7,706 nucleotides of DNA, from NCBI GenBank assembly GCA_937880795.1, contig CALGRQ010000524.1, positions 1 through 7,706 on the forward strand. The letters run 5' to 3'. Source of the stretch: an uncultured Dyadobacter sp. (GTDB lineage: Bacteria > Bacteroidota > Bacteroidia > Cytophagales > Spirosomataceae). A model generated the notes under the pieces. It had not been told where the DNA came from, did no database searches, and saw only the letters and a program-made list of their open reading frames with translations. Shown piece by piece: positions 1 through 7,511 of this stretch (the stretch's first letter is position 1; each line of letters starts with the position of its first letter). Both the position numbers and the translations under genes were made by a program.

Positions 1-955
1 CAAAAGCATTGGAATAATTCAGCGACAACCCGTTTCGTGTATAGGTAGTGTAAGGAGATTCCAGGTCGGCCACCGATCGCGTATGTTCCATATTGAAATT
101 CAAGATGCCTCGATCCCTTTTCAGGTCTAATCCTTTACTTAACGCAACTTGTTTCGTATTCGGCTTGGTGACCAAATCCAGAATAAAAGGAGAAGCTCCT
201 TTCCGTGAATTGATGCGGACAATGCCGTTGGTGGCATCCCCATACTCCACAGAAGCAACTCCGCTAATCACCTCAACACTTTCAATATTGGACGATGCAA
301 TATTCCGGACATCGATGGCAGGTAAGTTTTGCTGCGATTGTTTCTCAGCCAGGCCATTACCGGATAAGCGTACGCCATCTACCTCCACGCCTACGCCAAA
401 AACAGCGTTCCCCAATTCTCGGCTGGAACCGTTAACCGAAACATTTTGCGCACCTGATGCCAAATGCTGTGCCGGGTTTGTTTTACCCCCTGGCAACAAG
501 CTGGTTACATCCGTGATGCTCAACATTTGCATATGATCGAGCGCTGTACGATCCATCATATAGGACGTACTGAGGTTATTATCATTCCTATGGCCAGTAA
601 CTGTAACTTCGTTCAGTTTGAGGTTATCTTCTTGCAAAACCATCACCAAATCGGCGACGTCCCCATCAATCCGTGCTTCCACGTTTGTAGTTACATAACC
701 CAGATAGCGTGCAGAGAGAATAACCTTTCCATTCGGAACCTTCTTAAGACGAAACTGCCCTTTTTCGTTAGCCGTTGCCCAGAGATCGTTCGCAGGAATA
801 GATACGATGGCATGTGGAATGGGAAGGCTGTCACGACTGCTGATGACGACACCGGAAACTACGTGCTGGCCATATACCTTTCCCTTCCAAGCACCCAATA
901 TGAGTAAACTACCAATGAAGAAAAATGTTACTAATGGCCTTCTTAAAAATCGCAC
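1..955 (-). CDS. TonB-dependent outer-membrane receptor, N-terminal part (runs off left edge)
   Basis: This gene imports a ligand across the outer membrane using TonB energy; the ligand cannot be read from the sequence. The frame is open from a GTG at 955 to the window edge, giving 318 residues. Residues 1-29 form a signal peptide: a basic start (RFLRR), a hydrophobic core, and likely cleavage after VYG, before QHVVSG. Residues 31-110 resemble the CarboxypepD_reg-like beta-sandwich typical of Bacteroidota receptors (GQFRLKKVPNG, ARYLGY). LNEVTVTG at 114-121 links to the plug, about 130-253, with VEVDGVRLSG and the plug-end pattern IESVEVISGVASVEYGD...NGIVRI. Barrel strands begin near 258. The plug lacks the usual SusC wording, so I would not call it SusC. 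GTG is chosen because there is no in-frame ATG before residue 105, an in-frame stop lies at 998-1000, and the promoter at 985-994 leaves a short leader. TTG at 979 is a less likely start. Confidence 0.93.
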   Translation of the reverse strand, partial: MRFLRRPLVTFFFIGSLLILGAWKGKVYGQHVVSGVVISSRDSLPIPHAIVSIPANDLWATANEKGQFRLKKVPNGKVILSARYLGYVTTNVEARIDGDVADLVMVLQEDNLKLNEVTVTGHRNDNNLSTSYMMDRTALDHMQMLSITDVTSLLPGGKTNPAQHLASGAQNVSVNGSSRELGNAVFGVGVEVDGVRLSGNGLAEKQSQQNLPAIDVRNIASSNIESVEVISGVASVEYGDATNGIVRINSRKGASPFILDLVTKPNTKQVALSKGLDLKRDRGILNFNMEHTRSVADLESPYTTYTRNGLSLNYSNAF

Positions 956-1102
956 GGTTACTGATGAGTGTAAAAGCAATAAAGTGCAAAGATACAGCTA
1001 TAATTTATTTAGGATGATTAAAAATTAAAAAATCACTCCTAAACCCAGTCGGACGAGCTATATGATCCGGACAATCATCACTGATTATCAAAAACTTATA
1101 TC
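956..1102 (-). other. Intergenic region between the HdeD-like gene and the receptor gene
   Basis: This 147-base gap holds the receptor promoter described separately. A small 5-bp hairpin (AATCA, loop GTGA, TGATT) lies soon after the HdeD-like stop codon, and a T-rich stretch (GATTTTTTAATTTTT) lies nearer the promoter, but they are not adjacent, so no convincing terminator is formed. No open frame here looks like a gene. Confidence 0.6.
985..994 (-). promoter_or_regulatory. Bacteroidota-type -7 promoter element for the TonB-dependent receptor
   Basis: Read on the minus strand, TATCTTTGCA matches the TAnnTTTG -7 element recognised by the primary sigma factor of Bacteroidota. It lies about 30 bases before the GTG start, so a transcript starting a few bases after the element would have a leader of roughly 25 bases. 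No clear TTG is present at the -33 position; that stretch is T-rich instead. The call rests on motif and position only. Confidence 0.65.
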
Positions 1103-1732
1103 TTAATCTTCTACAATTTCGTAATCCGCATCACTAATTCCTCCTCCCTGGTTACGCATATGCGCTTCAAACTGTGAAGAGGCCGCCTTCAATCTTTTCA
1201 ATACAATGGAAAAGGCAATTCCAATAATTCCCGCAAATACAAACGACATGCCAGTAAGGATCACCAATGACATCCCGACGATCATAGGCTGTGCAGCCAA
1301 AACCAGTGATAATACAATTCCCACCGTACTCGTGATGGCCAAAAGGTACCAGTTTGGAACTTGGGCGTCTTTCATGCTGAATGAAAAAATCAATCCCTGT
1401 ATGGATCTCACCAGCAAGTGGAAGGCCACGATCAAGGCGATTACGAAAGCCGTAGAAGCAGGGTTAAACAAAAGAAATATCCCGGTAACAATGTGCAAAA
1501 TCGCGCCGGCTATATGTAGCCCCTTGCCTTCCATTTTATTACTGGCATAGAAAAACAATTCAGAGAAGCCTGTCATGATTATGGAGATACTAAAAAAAGT
1601 AACCATTACCTTATAAGCCTCTTGTGGGATATTCAAGACATATATACCAAACAACATCAATAAAATACCAACTACCATGGGTACATACCAGTACTTGGTG
1701 GTTGTCTTCATTTTGTTAAGTATGCTATTCAT
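1103..1732 (-). CDS. HdeD/DUF308-family six-helix inner-membrane protein
   Basis: The 209-residue product is an inner-membrane protein with about six hydrophobic helices, roughly at 16-34, 41-62, 73-89, 93-116, 128-146 and 151-177. Short polar links and a soluble, acidic C-terminal tail (ISDADYEIVED) complete it. Size, helix number and the repeated helix-pair pattern fit the HdeD/DUF308 family, whose E. coli founder is linked to acid resistance; the biochemical activity of the family is not well established. The assignment is from overall pattern, not from a diagnostic catalytic motif. ATG at 1732 is used; a second ATG seven codons later (MKTTTKYW) would also give a full set of helices. It lies 102 bases beyond the RND pump gene, separated by a strong hairpin terminator, so it is probably not simply the fourth gene of the pump operon. 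No clear promoter of its own is visible. Confidence 0.8.
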   Translation of the reverse strand: MNSILNKMKTTTKYWYVPMVVGILLMLFGIYVLNIPQEAYKVMVTFFSISIIMTGFSELFFYASNKMEGKGLHIAGAILHIVTGIFLLFNPASTAFVIALIVAFHLLVRSIQGLIFSFSMKDAQVPNWYLLAITSTVGIVLSLVLAAQPMIVGMSLVILTGMSFVFAGIIGIAFSIVLKRLKAASSQFEAHMRNQGGGISDADYEIVED

Positions 1733-1753
1733 CGCTCTATCATTTTTATGGTT

Positions 1754-1780
1754 AAAAAAATATCTGGGACATATAGCCCC
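1754..1780 (-). terminator. Possible second hairpin plus T-run upstream of the HdeD-like gene
   Basis: On the minus strand GGGGC, loop TATAT, GTCCC can pair over 5 bp with one G-U, followed after a few bases by seven T residues (ending at 1754). It lies just after the stronger terminator at 1788-1832. It may be a back-up terminator or, because it is short and AT-looped, an operator-like palindrome in the HdeD-like leader. The stem is short, so confidence is low. Confidence 0.3.
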
Positions 1781-1787
1781 GTCTTAA

Positions 1788-1832
1788 AACTTTAAATCCT
1801 GCTACCAGTGTGTCGGCAGCAGGATTCAAGTT
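1788..1832 (-). terminator. Intrinsic terminator of the RND efflux operon
   Basis: Immediately after the pump gene stop codon, minus-strand AATCCTGCT and AGCAGGATT form a perfect 9-bp stem (1795-1826). It can extend inward by G-U, C-G, C-G to leave an 8-base loop (GACACACT), and outward by AACTT/AAGTT across a small internal loop. The sequence ends in GTTTTAAG, a modest T-run. Position directly behind the last pump gene supports a transcription end here. The T-run is short, so some read-through into the HdeD-like gene is possible. Confidence 0.75.
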
Positions 1833-1834
1833 AA

Positions 1835-4800
1835 TTAATATTCATGAACATCTTTGTGATCATAAGGCTCCGCGGCCAGTGCATCGACGGGAAGTTCTGG
1901 TTTATCCCATCCAAACTTGTGCATGACACTATCTACTACCTGATATACCACCGGTACTGCTATCAGCGTCAGGAATAGAGAACTCATTAATCCACCGATA
2001 ACAACCCAGGCCAAACCGTTCTTCAACTCGGCACCAGCACCGGTCGCCATTGCAATCGGCAACATACCAATCACCATCGCAATCGTTGTCATCAAGATCG
2101 GACGCAAACGCGCTTTGTTAGCAGGTAACAATGACTCATGCGTCGATTTCCCTTCCGATTTCAGCTGGTTGGTAAAGTCAACAAGGATAATCGCATTCTT
2201 CGCCACCAAACCGATCAACATGATGATACCCAAAATCGTAAAGATATTCAGCGTGTTGTTGGTCAACGCCAGTGCAAGCAAGGCTCCGATAATCGACAAC
2301 GGAATGGAGAGCAATACTACCATTGGGTATATAAAGCTGTTGTAAAGACCCACCATGATGAAGTAAACCAAAAGGATAGAAATCACCAAGGCAATTAACA
2401 TCGAGCCAAAACCTTCTGACTGACTTTCCATATCACCACCCCAGATATAGCCCACACCAACTGGTTTAGCTACATCCTTAATTGCAATTTCCAAATCACC
2501 TACTACCGCACTCGCCGAGCGACCAATTGCTTGTGATTGTACCTTCACAGAAGTGTTCTTATCCCTTCTTTCCAACTGGCTAGGTCCCGAACTTTCAGCA
2601 ATTAGTGCGAATTGAGACAATTTAACCAGTTCGCCCCGACTGTTGGTGAATTGAATGTTGCTTACGTCGTTTACATTTTTACGATCGTAGTCATCAAACC
2701 TCACGTTGATATCATATTCATACTGTCCCTGACGGAATTTTCCATCCGTATTTCCGTTGAATGCCAACTGCATGGTACCCCCTACGGTTTGCAGGTTTAA
2801 ACCCAGTGCAGCCATTTTATCACGATCCACCTGTACAGAAATTTCAGGGTTACCCGCTTCCGCCGAAAGTTTTACCTCCGATGCACCTGGTACTTTTCTC
2901 AAAGCAACCAACACCTTGTTTGCATATGCTGTAACACTATCCAAATCAGAACCTGTTACGATCATTTCTACCGGAGCTCTTTGCGCCATACCCAAAATGT
3001 TCACAGGAACCGTTTTCACCTTAGCACCAACCAATACCTTTTCAAGGTCCATTTTGATTTTAGCTGCGTATACATCCGAAGTTTCCTCTCTGTACTTTTT
3101 GTCAACGATTTTTACCGTAATCTCAGCTTGGTAAGCCGGTGTAAGCGTTGCTATACCCCCTGAGCTTGATTGCCCCACAACCGTAATCATCGAAGTAACC
3201 TCTTTTTTGGAAGCTAAGAAATCCTCAGCCTTACGCGTCATTTGGTTTGTTTGTTCGATAGAAACATCCTTTGGAAGCTCGATCTGAACAATAAACTCAC
3301 CACGATCACCCATTGGCATAAACTCCGAGCTGATAAACTTCTTTGTCACCAACATGAATGATGAAAACAACAGAACAGTAATTATTATAACTGTTACGAT
3401 TTTATGCGCCAAGCACCATTCAAGCAAACGTCCTACCCAAGCGGTAAATCTGGCAATTTGACTTTCAAACCAAAGAATGAATTTCTCGAATAAATTACTT
3501 CCTTTCAAGTGTTCTAATTTCCCAAATCTGGAAGTCATCAAAGGAACAAGTGTAAATGAAGTAAGTAAACTAAGCGATACCGCAATTACCACCACCAAAC
3601 AGAATTCTCTCAAAATCAACGACACCATACTACTGCTCATTGAGATTGGCAAGAACACTACAATAATTACCAAGGTAATAGAGATTACAGTAAACCCGAT
3701 TTCCTTCGCTCCATCAATAGAAGCTCTCACCCGGTTTTTCCCCATTTCCATGTGTCGGTAAATGTTCTCAATTACCACAATGGCATCATCCACCAGAATA
3801 CCTACCACCAAAGAAAGGGCGATCAGCGACATCAAGTTTAGCGAGAAGTTCATCATATACATACCGATGAACGTTGCAATCAAAGAAGCCGGAATGGCCA
3901 CCATTACAATCATCGCATTACGTAAGCTATGCAAGAACAAAAGCATGATAACGGCCACAAGTACAATCGCCAAGACAAGGTCAAATACTACCGCGTCAGC
4001 CGATTCAAGCGTATACTCAGAACTATCACTAGCAATCGATATGTTCACACCGTCCTTTTTGTATTCTTCATTTACTTCCAGCAAAATTTTCTTCACTGCT
4101 TTACTTACCTCTACTGCATTGGCGTCAGATTGTTTTACAATTTGAACGGTTAACGCGCTTTCACGATTCACCCGGGCAATTTTCTCAACATCCTTCTGAA
4201 CGTCCTGAACATCAGCAATTTCTCTCAAACGAACCTGAGCTCCTTCTTTCGTTGTGGTTACGATCAGATTTCGCAACTCTTCTACCGACTTATACTTACC
4301 GGCCAAACGGATCAGGATATCCTGATTTTGCGATTTCACACTACCTGTCGGGAAGTCCAGGTTAGAAGTAAGGATTGCCTGCTGCACCTGTGATATAGAC
4401 AAACCATAAGCCTGAAGTTTCGAAGCACTCAGGTTAACCTGAATTTCTCTTTCCTGACCACCCACCAGGTTCACTTGGGCAACACCCGTAATACGAGAAA
4501 GTACCGGCTGAATTTTCTTATCCATTAAGTCGAAGAAAGAAGCACCGTCCATTTTCGCCGTAGCAGCCATGGTGATAATCGGCAAATCATCCAGCGAGAA
4601 CTTATTCAATGAAGGTGTTTTCGCATCGTCCGGCAAATCAGACAGAATCGCATTCACTTTACGTTGGGCATCATTCAATGCCAAATCCACATCTGCTCCT
4701 TCGATCAGTGTAATGGTGATCAGAGAAAGACTTTCGTACGAAACCGACTCCATTTTCTTCACCTTTTCCATGGTGGCAACGGCGTCTTCCAATTTCTTGG

Positions 4801-4990
4801 TAACCGTGTTTTCTACCTCCCCAGGAGATGCTCCGGGATATACCGTACTAATCGAAACTACCCCCGGCGAAAACTTGGGAAGCAATTCATAGTTGAGCGA
4901 GAAATAACTCAGAATCCCGAACAAGGTCAGTGCGATAAACACTACGATGACCAGCGTCGGACGTTTTATTGATATATTCGCAATTTTCAT
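1835..4990 (-). CDS. RND multidrug efflux pump, inner-membrane permease (AcrB/MdtB-like, HAE-1 type)
   Basis: This 1051-residue protein is the proton-driven pump of a tripartite efflux system. It should act as a trimer in the inner membrane and take substrates from the periplasm or membrane leaflet. Length and layout match AcrB: TM1 at about 11-30, a first porter loop 31-332, TM2-TM6 at 333-487, an amphipathic linker near 500-527, TM7 at 528-547, a second porter loop 548-860, and TM8-TM12 at 863-1017. The proton-relay residues are all present: D401 and D402 in VVGILVDDAIVVIENIYRH (TM4) and K931 in IGLVAKNAIILVDF (TM10), followed by ARLRPILMT. YPGASPGEVE at 51-60 is typical of the family. The TM4 signature favours the HAE-1 (drug) group over heavy-metal pumps. 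The tail, 1031-1051, is acidic with two histidines. The ATG at 4990 gives the usual MKIANISIKRPT start. Its 66-base gap from the adaptor gene suggests co-transcription. Substrate is unknown. Confidence 0.97.
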   Translation of the reverse strand: MKIANISIKRPTLVIVVFIALTLFGILSYFSLNYELLPKFSPGVVSISTVYPGASPGEVENTVTKKLEDAVATMEKVKKMESVSYESLSLITITLIEGADVDLALNDAQRKVNAILSDLPDDAKTPSLNKFSLDDLPIITMAATAKMDGASFFDLMDKKIQPVLSRITGVAQVNLVGGQEREIQVNLSASKLQAYGLSISQVQQAILTSNLDFPTGSVKSQNQDILIRLAGKYKSVEELRNLIVTTTKEGAQVRLREIADVQDVQKDVEKIARVNRESALTVQIVKQSDANAVEVSKAVKKILLEVNEEYKKDGVNISIASDSSEYTLESADAVVFDLVLAIVLVAVIMLLFLHSLRNAMIVMVAIPASLIATFIGMYMMNFSLNLMSLIALSLVVGILVDDAIVVIENIYRHMEMGKNRVRASIDGAKEIGFTVISITLVIIVVFLPISMSSSMVSLILREFCLVVVIAVSLSLLTSFTLVPLMTSRFGKLEHLKGSNLFEKFILWFESQIARFTAWVGRLLEWCLAHKIVTVIIITVLLFSSFMLVTKKFISSEFMPMGDRGEFIVQIELPKDVSIEQTNQMTRKAEDFLASKKEVTSMITVVGQSSSGGIATLTPAYQAEITVKIVDKKYREETSDVYAAKIKMDLEKVLVGAKVKTVPVNILGMAQRAPVEMIVTGSDLDSVTAYANKVLVALRKVPGASEVKLSAEAGNPEISVQVDRDKMAALGLNLQTVGGTMQLAFNGNTDGKFRQGQYEYDINVRFDDYDRKNVNDVSNIQFTNSRGELVKLSQFALIAESSGPSQLERRDKNTSVKVQSQAIGRSASAVVGDLEIAIKDVAKPVGVGYIWGGDMESQSEGFGSMLIALVISILLVYFIMVGLYNSFIYPMVVLLSIPLSIIGALLALALTNNTLNIFTILGIIMLIGLVAKNAIILVDFTNQLKSEGKSTHESLLPANKARLRPILMTTIAMVIGMLPIAMATGAGAELKNGLAWVVIGGLMSSLFLTLIAVPVVYQVVDSVMHKFGWDKPELPVDALAAEPYDHKDVHEY

Positions 4991-5056
4991 TATGTTCTTA
5001 TTAATGATTTTAAAAAGTGACTCCTCTCAGGGAGCTTAACCAGGCAACCTGCTGTA

Positions 5057-6121
5057 TTAATCCTTCTGAACAGCCACCGTAGCCCCGTCAACCAGGTTAA
5101 TCTGCCCTGTTACAACTACTGATTGTCCCTCTGTTAAACCTGAAAGTATCACCACCGACTCGCCCATGATAGCACCCGGTGTCACTTTTGTAAGACGTAC
5201 TTTGTTAGCACCTTCCAATATGTACACCTGATTGGCACTTACACTACCTACGAAAGCACTTCTTGGTATCACGATCGCTTCACCTTGTTTTTCAAATTTA
5301 AACACCGCTGAACCGTACATCCCCGCTCTGATTTTATTTCCCTGTGCGTTGTCCACTTTAATTTCCAATGGGAAGTTCAAAGATTCATCAGCCTTTGGTG
5401 CGATAAATGAAACACGACCTGAGAAAGTTTGCTCAGGGAAAACAGGCACTTTAATATCTACTTTGCTTCCTACCTGAAGTTGAACCACTTGACTCTCGTT
5501 TACAGAAACATTCAGTTTCAACTGAGATACATCTACGATATCGAATAAAGCTGTTCCTGGCGACAGATACGCTCCAACTTCTATATACTTCTTATTGATA
5601 ACACCTGAAATAGGCGCCTTAATGTGCGAATCTCCAATTTTGGTTTTTGCCTGAGCTACACGATTTTCAGCATTACGTACCTGTAAATTGATGTCATCCA
5701 GCTGAGCCTGCGTTACCCCGCCGGTTTTGAATGAACTTGCATATCGCTCCTGATCTACCTTGATTTTCTGAAGAGCATCCTCCGCAGTTTGCATGTCAAT
5801 GGAAAGGTATTTTTGATCAATAGTAGCCAGTATCTGTCCTTTGCCTACGCGATCTCCTTCTTTCACCCGAATGCCTGTTACAACACCACTAGTTTCAGAA
5901 GCAAATTTCAAGTCCTGGTTCGGAGCAAAATTACCGTTAGAGCTAAAATCTTGATCCAGATTCTTTTTTGACACCGTTACCACTTTCACAGCCGCAGCCC
6001 CACTTCCCTGGTTTACCAGTTCCACTTTCTCCTGATTCTTCTTTTTATTGTTGGTTAATACCGTTCCTATAAATAATCCGGCCGCAACAAGAACAACGAT
6101 GGTTACAATAATTTTTTTCAT
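5057..6121 (-). CDS. RND periplasmic adaptor (membrane fusion protein, AcrA/MdtA-like)
   Basis: The 354-residue adaptor joins the RND pump to the TolC-type channel across the periplasm. Residues 4-22 form a hydrophobic N-terminal segment without a lipobox cysteine, so it is most likely held by an uncleaved membrane helix rather than as a lipoprotein. Order of domains: first half of the lipoyl/barrel-sandwich domain (about 70-103, SGVVTGIRVKEGDRVGKGQ), a short alpha-helical hairpin (about 105-160), second half of the lipoyl domain (about 163-197, IKAPISGVINKKYIEVGAYL), beta-barrel (about 200-276), and a membrane-proximal domain (about 280-350, IVIPRSAF, VVVTGQINLVDGATV). The hairpin tip, RYASSFKTGGVTQAQLDD at 126-143, resembles the channel-docking R-L-S motif but with the serine position as Thr137. 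The gene sits 37 bases after the channel gene and 66 before the pump gene, in the same direction. No Shine-Dalgarno is evident; the start region is A-rich. Confidence 0.96.
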   Translation of the reverse strand: MKKIIVTIVVLVAAGLFIGTVLTNNKKKNQEKVELVNQGSGAAAVKVVTVSKKNLDQDFSSNGNFAPNQDLKFASETSGVVTGIRVKEGDRVGKGQILATIDQKYLSIDMQTAEDALQKIKVDQERYASSFKTGGVTQAQLDDINLQVRNAENRVAQAKTKIGDSHIKAPISGVINKKYIEVGAYLSPGTALFDIVDVSQLKLNVSVNESQVVQLQVGSKVDIKVPVFPEQTFSGRVSFIAPKADESLNFPLEIKVDNAQGNKIRAGMYGSAVFKFEKQGEAIVIPRSAFVGSVSANQVYILEGANKVRLTKVTPGAIMGESVVILSGLTEGQSVVVTGQINLVDGATVAVQKD

Positions 6122-6158
6122 TACTATTATTTTATTACAATGCTTTATGAAAGATTTT
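6122..6158 (-). other. Short channel-adaptor intergenic spacer
   Basis: This 37-base, AT-rich spacer contains no recognisable promoter, terminator or ribosome binding site. It supports co-transcription of the channel and adaptor genes. Confidence 0.6.
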
Positions 6159-7511
6159 TTATTTGTTCAACAGACTTTTGATATCGCCTTTCGATTTTAT
6201 CAATTCCACCTCTGCCACTTTAAAATTTAACATGGCTTCGTTGTAGCTGTTTTGCGCTTTAACCAGCTCCGATTCCGCATCCAATAGGTCGGTCAGGGTA
6301 GCTAAACCATTTTTGTAATTATTACGAGTACTTTCGAATACTTCCGATGCCAGTTCTTTGTTGGCTTTTTGCGCATTAATCGCTTGTAAACTATACGCTA
6401 TTTGTTTTTTAGCGTTATCGAAATTCATCTGAAGACCATTATCCGTTTTCTTCATCTCTTCCTGACCTTTTAAGATTTCAAATTCTGCTTGTTTCGAACG
6501 TGATTTTCTTGAAAAGCCATCGAATACAGGGATTTTCAAGGTTAGGCTCACTGCGGAAACGTCATAGCTTAGTGACTTGCCGCTATATAAATTAAATCGG
6601 TTGCTTTGTGTTTGATAGTTATAATTGGCTGCCAATGAAAGTGTTGGATAAGCCTCTGCTTTAATGGCTTTCAATTGAAAGTCCAGCAACTCCTGCTGCT
6701 TATTCAAAACCTGATAAGAAAGCAAGGTTTTTGCGCTGAACGGCTCATTGCTGATCATCGGTGCGCTAGGGATTTCCATATTTTCAAGAGGTTCGTTAAC
6801 AAGTGTGATTTGAGTTTCTATTGGCATTCCCATATAGTATTTCAGCAAATTCTCTTGCTGCGATATACCATTTACCAATTCCATTTTTTGTGTTTCGATA
6901 TTGCTTTTGTTGACAATCACCCGATCCAGATCTATTTTTTTAGCCAAACCGTTTTCGAACTGTCCGCGAATCATGGTTTCCAGCTGCTCAATACGTTTGA
7001 TATTTGCGTCGATTACATTCAGCTTTTCTCTGGAAATAACAACCTGATAAAAATTGGCTGCAACTTGCTGCATCACGTTTTCTTCGCTCACCTGAGCGGC
7101 AAGTCTGTAAAATTCAACACTACTTTTAGCGGCCTTTAAACCTGTAAAAACCTGCTTATTAAACAATTGCTGGCTAATCTGAACCTGTGACATCGCGTTC
7201 CATCTCTGACCCGCCTTAATCGCCATAAATTCACCGGGTTTACCACCAAACGCTTCGGTAGGTAATACAAACTGTGGAACTAATATGTTACCCGTTACGG
7301 AGCTATTGATATCCACCTTTGGGAGAGCGCCTGCCTTTGTTTCAATTACTTTTTGCGCTACGTTTTCTATATCAAGTCGCGCCTTTTTAATGACTTCACT
7401 ATTGGCTAATGAATATTCAAGCGCATTTTGTAACGTAATGGGAGTTTGTGCATGGGTCTTGCTTAAAACAAGAAAACCAAATACAACAGGAATGAATTTT
7501 GTGAACTTCAT
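6159..7511 (-). CDS. TolC-family outer-membrane efflux channel
   Basis: The 450-residue product is the outer-membrane exit duct of the pump; the family forms trimers with a beta-barrel and a long alpha-helical tunnel. Residues 1-21 are a signal peptide, with likely cleavage after THA, before QTPITL. ITLQNALEYSLANS (25-38) is the usual start of an outer-membrane efflux protein repeat. The first repeat spans about 25-225 and the second about 262-448. The two strand pairs expected in the membrane lie near 66-115 and 290-333 (LSLAANYNY; SLTLKIPVFDGFSRKSR). Helical regions carry the family-typical NGLATLTDLLDAESELVKAQ (401-420) and a matching element in repeat one, NGLAKKIDLDRVIVNKS. There is no signal-peptide lipobox, so unlike OprM-type channels it is not predicted to be lipidated. 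As first gene it likely carries the operon promoter. The start ATG at 7511 overlaps the stop of a three-codon frame (TAATG). Confidence 0.96.
   Translation of the reverse strand: MKFTKFIPVVFGFLVLSKTHAQTPITLQNALEYSLANSEVIKKARLDIENVAQKVIETKAGALPKVDINSSVTGNILVPQFVLPTEAFGGKPGEFMAIKAGQRWNAMSQVQISQQLFNKQVFTGLKAAKSSVEFYRLAAQVSEENVMQQVAANFYQVVISREKLNVIDANIKRIEQLETMIRGQFENGLAKKIDLDRVIVNKSNIETQKMELVNGISQQENLLKYYMGMPIETQITLVNEPLENMEIPSAPMISNEPFSAKTLLSYQVLNKQQELLDFQLKAIKAEAYPTLSLAANYNYQTQSNRFNLYSGKSLSYDVSAVSLTLKIPVFDGFSRKSRSKQAEFEILKGQEEMKKTDNGLQMNFDNAKKQIAYSLQAINAQKANKELASEVFESTRNNYKNGLATLTDLLDAESELVKAQNSYNEAMLNFKVAEVELIKSKGDIKSLLNK

Noticed and set aside
93..1028. Overlapping plus-strand open frames opposite the receptor gene
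   Set aside because: They lie antisense to a well-supported receptor frame, overlap each other and show no recognisable protein pattern.
1023..1102. Possible terminator after the HdeD-like gene
   Set aside because: The only stems found are 3-5 bp and are not next to the T-rich tract, so they do not form a standard intrinsic terminator.
1206..1550. Plus-strand open frame of 114 codons opposite the HdeD-like gene
   Set aside because: It mirrors the membrane protein codons; the translation has no domain character and the minus-strand frame is clearly the real one.
2115..4972. Many plus-strand open frames of 60-127 codons opposite the RND pump gene
   Set aside because: The minus strand encodes a full-length RND pump with all key motifs; the opposite frames are by-products of its codon use.
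1835..4990. Heavy-metal (CusA/CzcA-type) pump
   Set aside because: Length and fold would fit, but the TM4 sequence VVGILVDDAIVVIENIYRH with a paired Asp is of the drug-pump type, and no metal-binding motif is seen in the porter loops.
6675..7139. Plus-strand 154-codon open frame opposite the channel gene
   Set aside because: It is antisense to a complete TolC-family gene; the translation looks like random cysteine- and phenylalanine-rich sequence.
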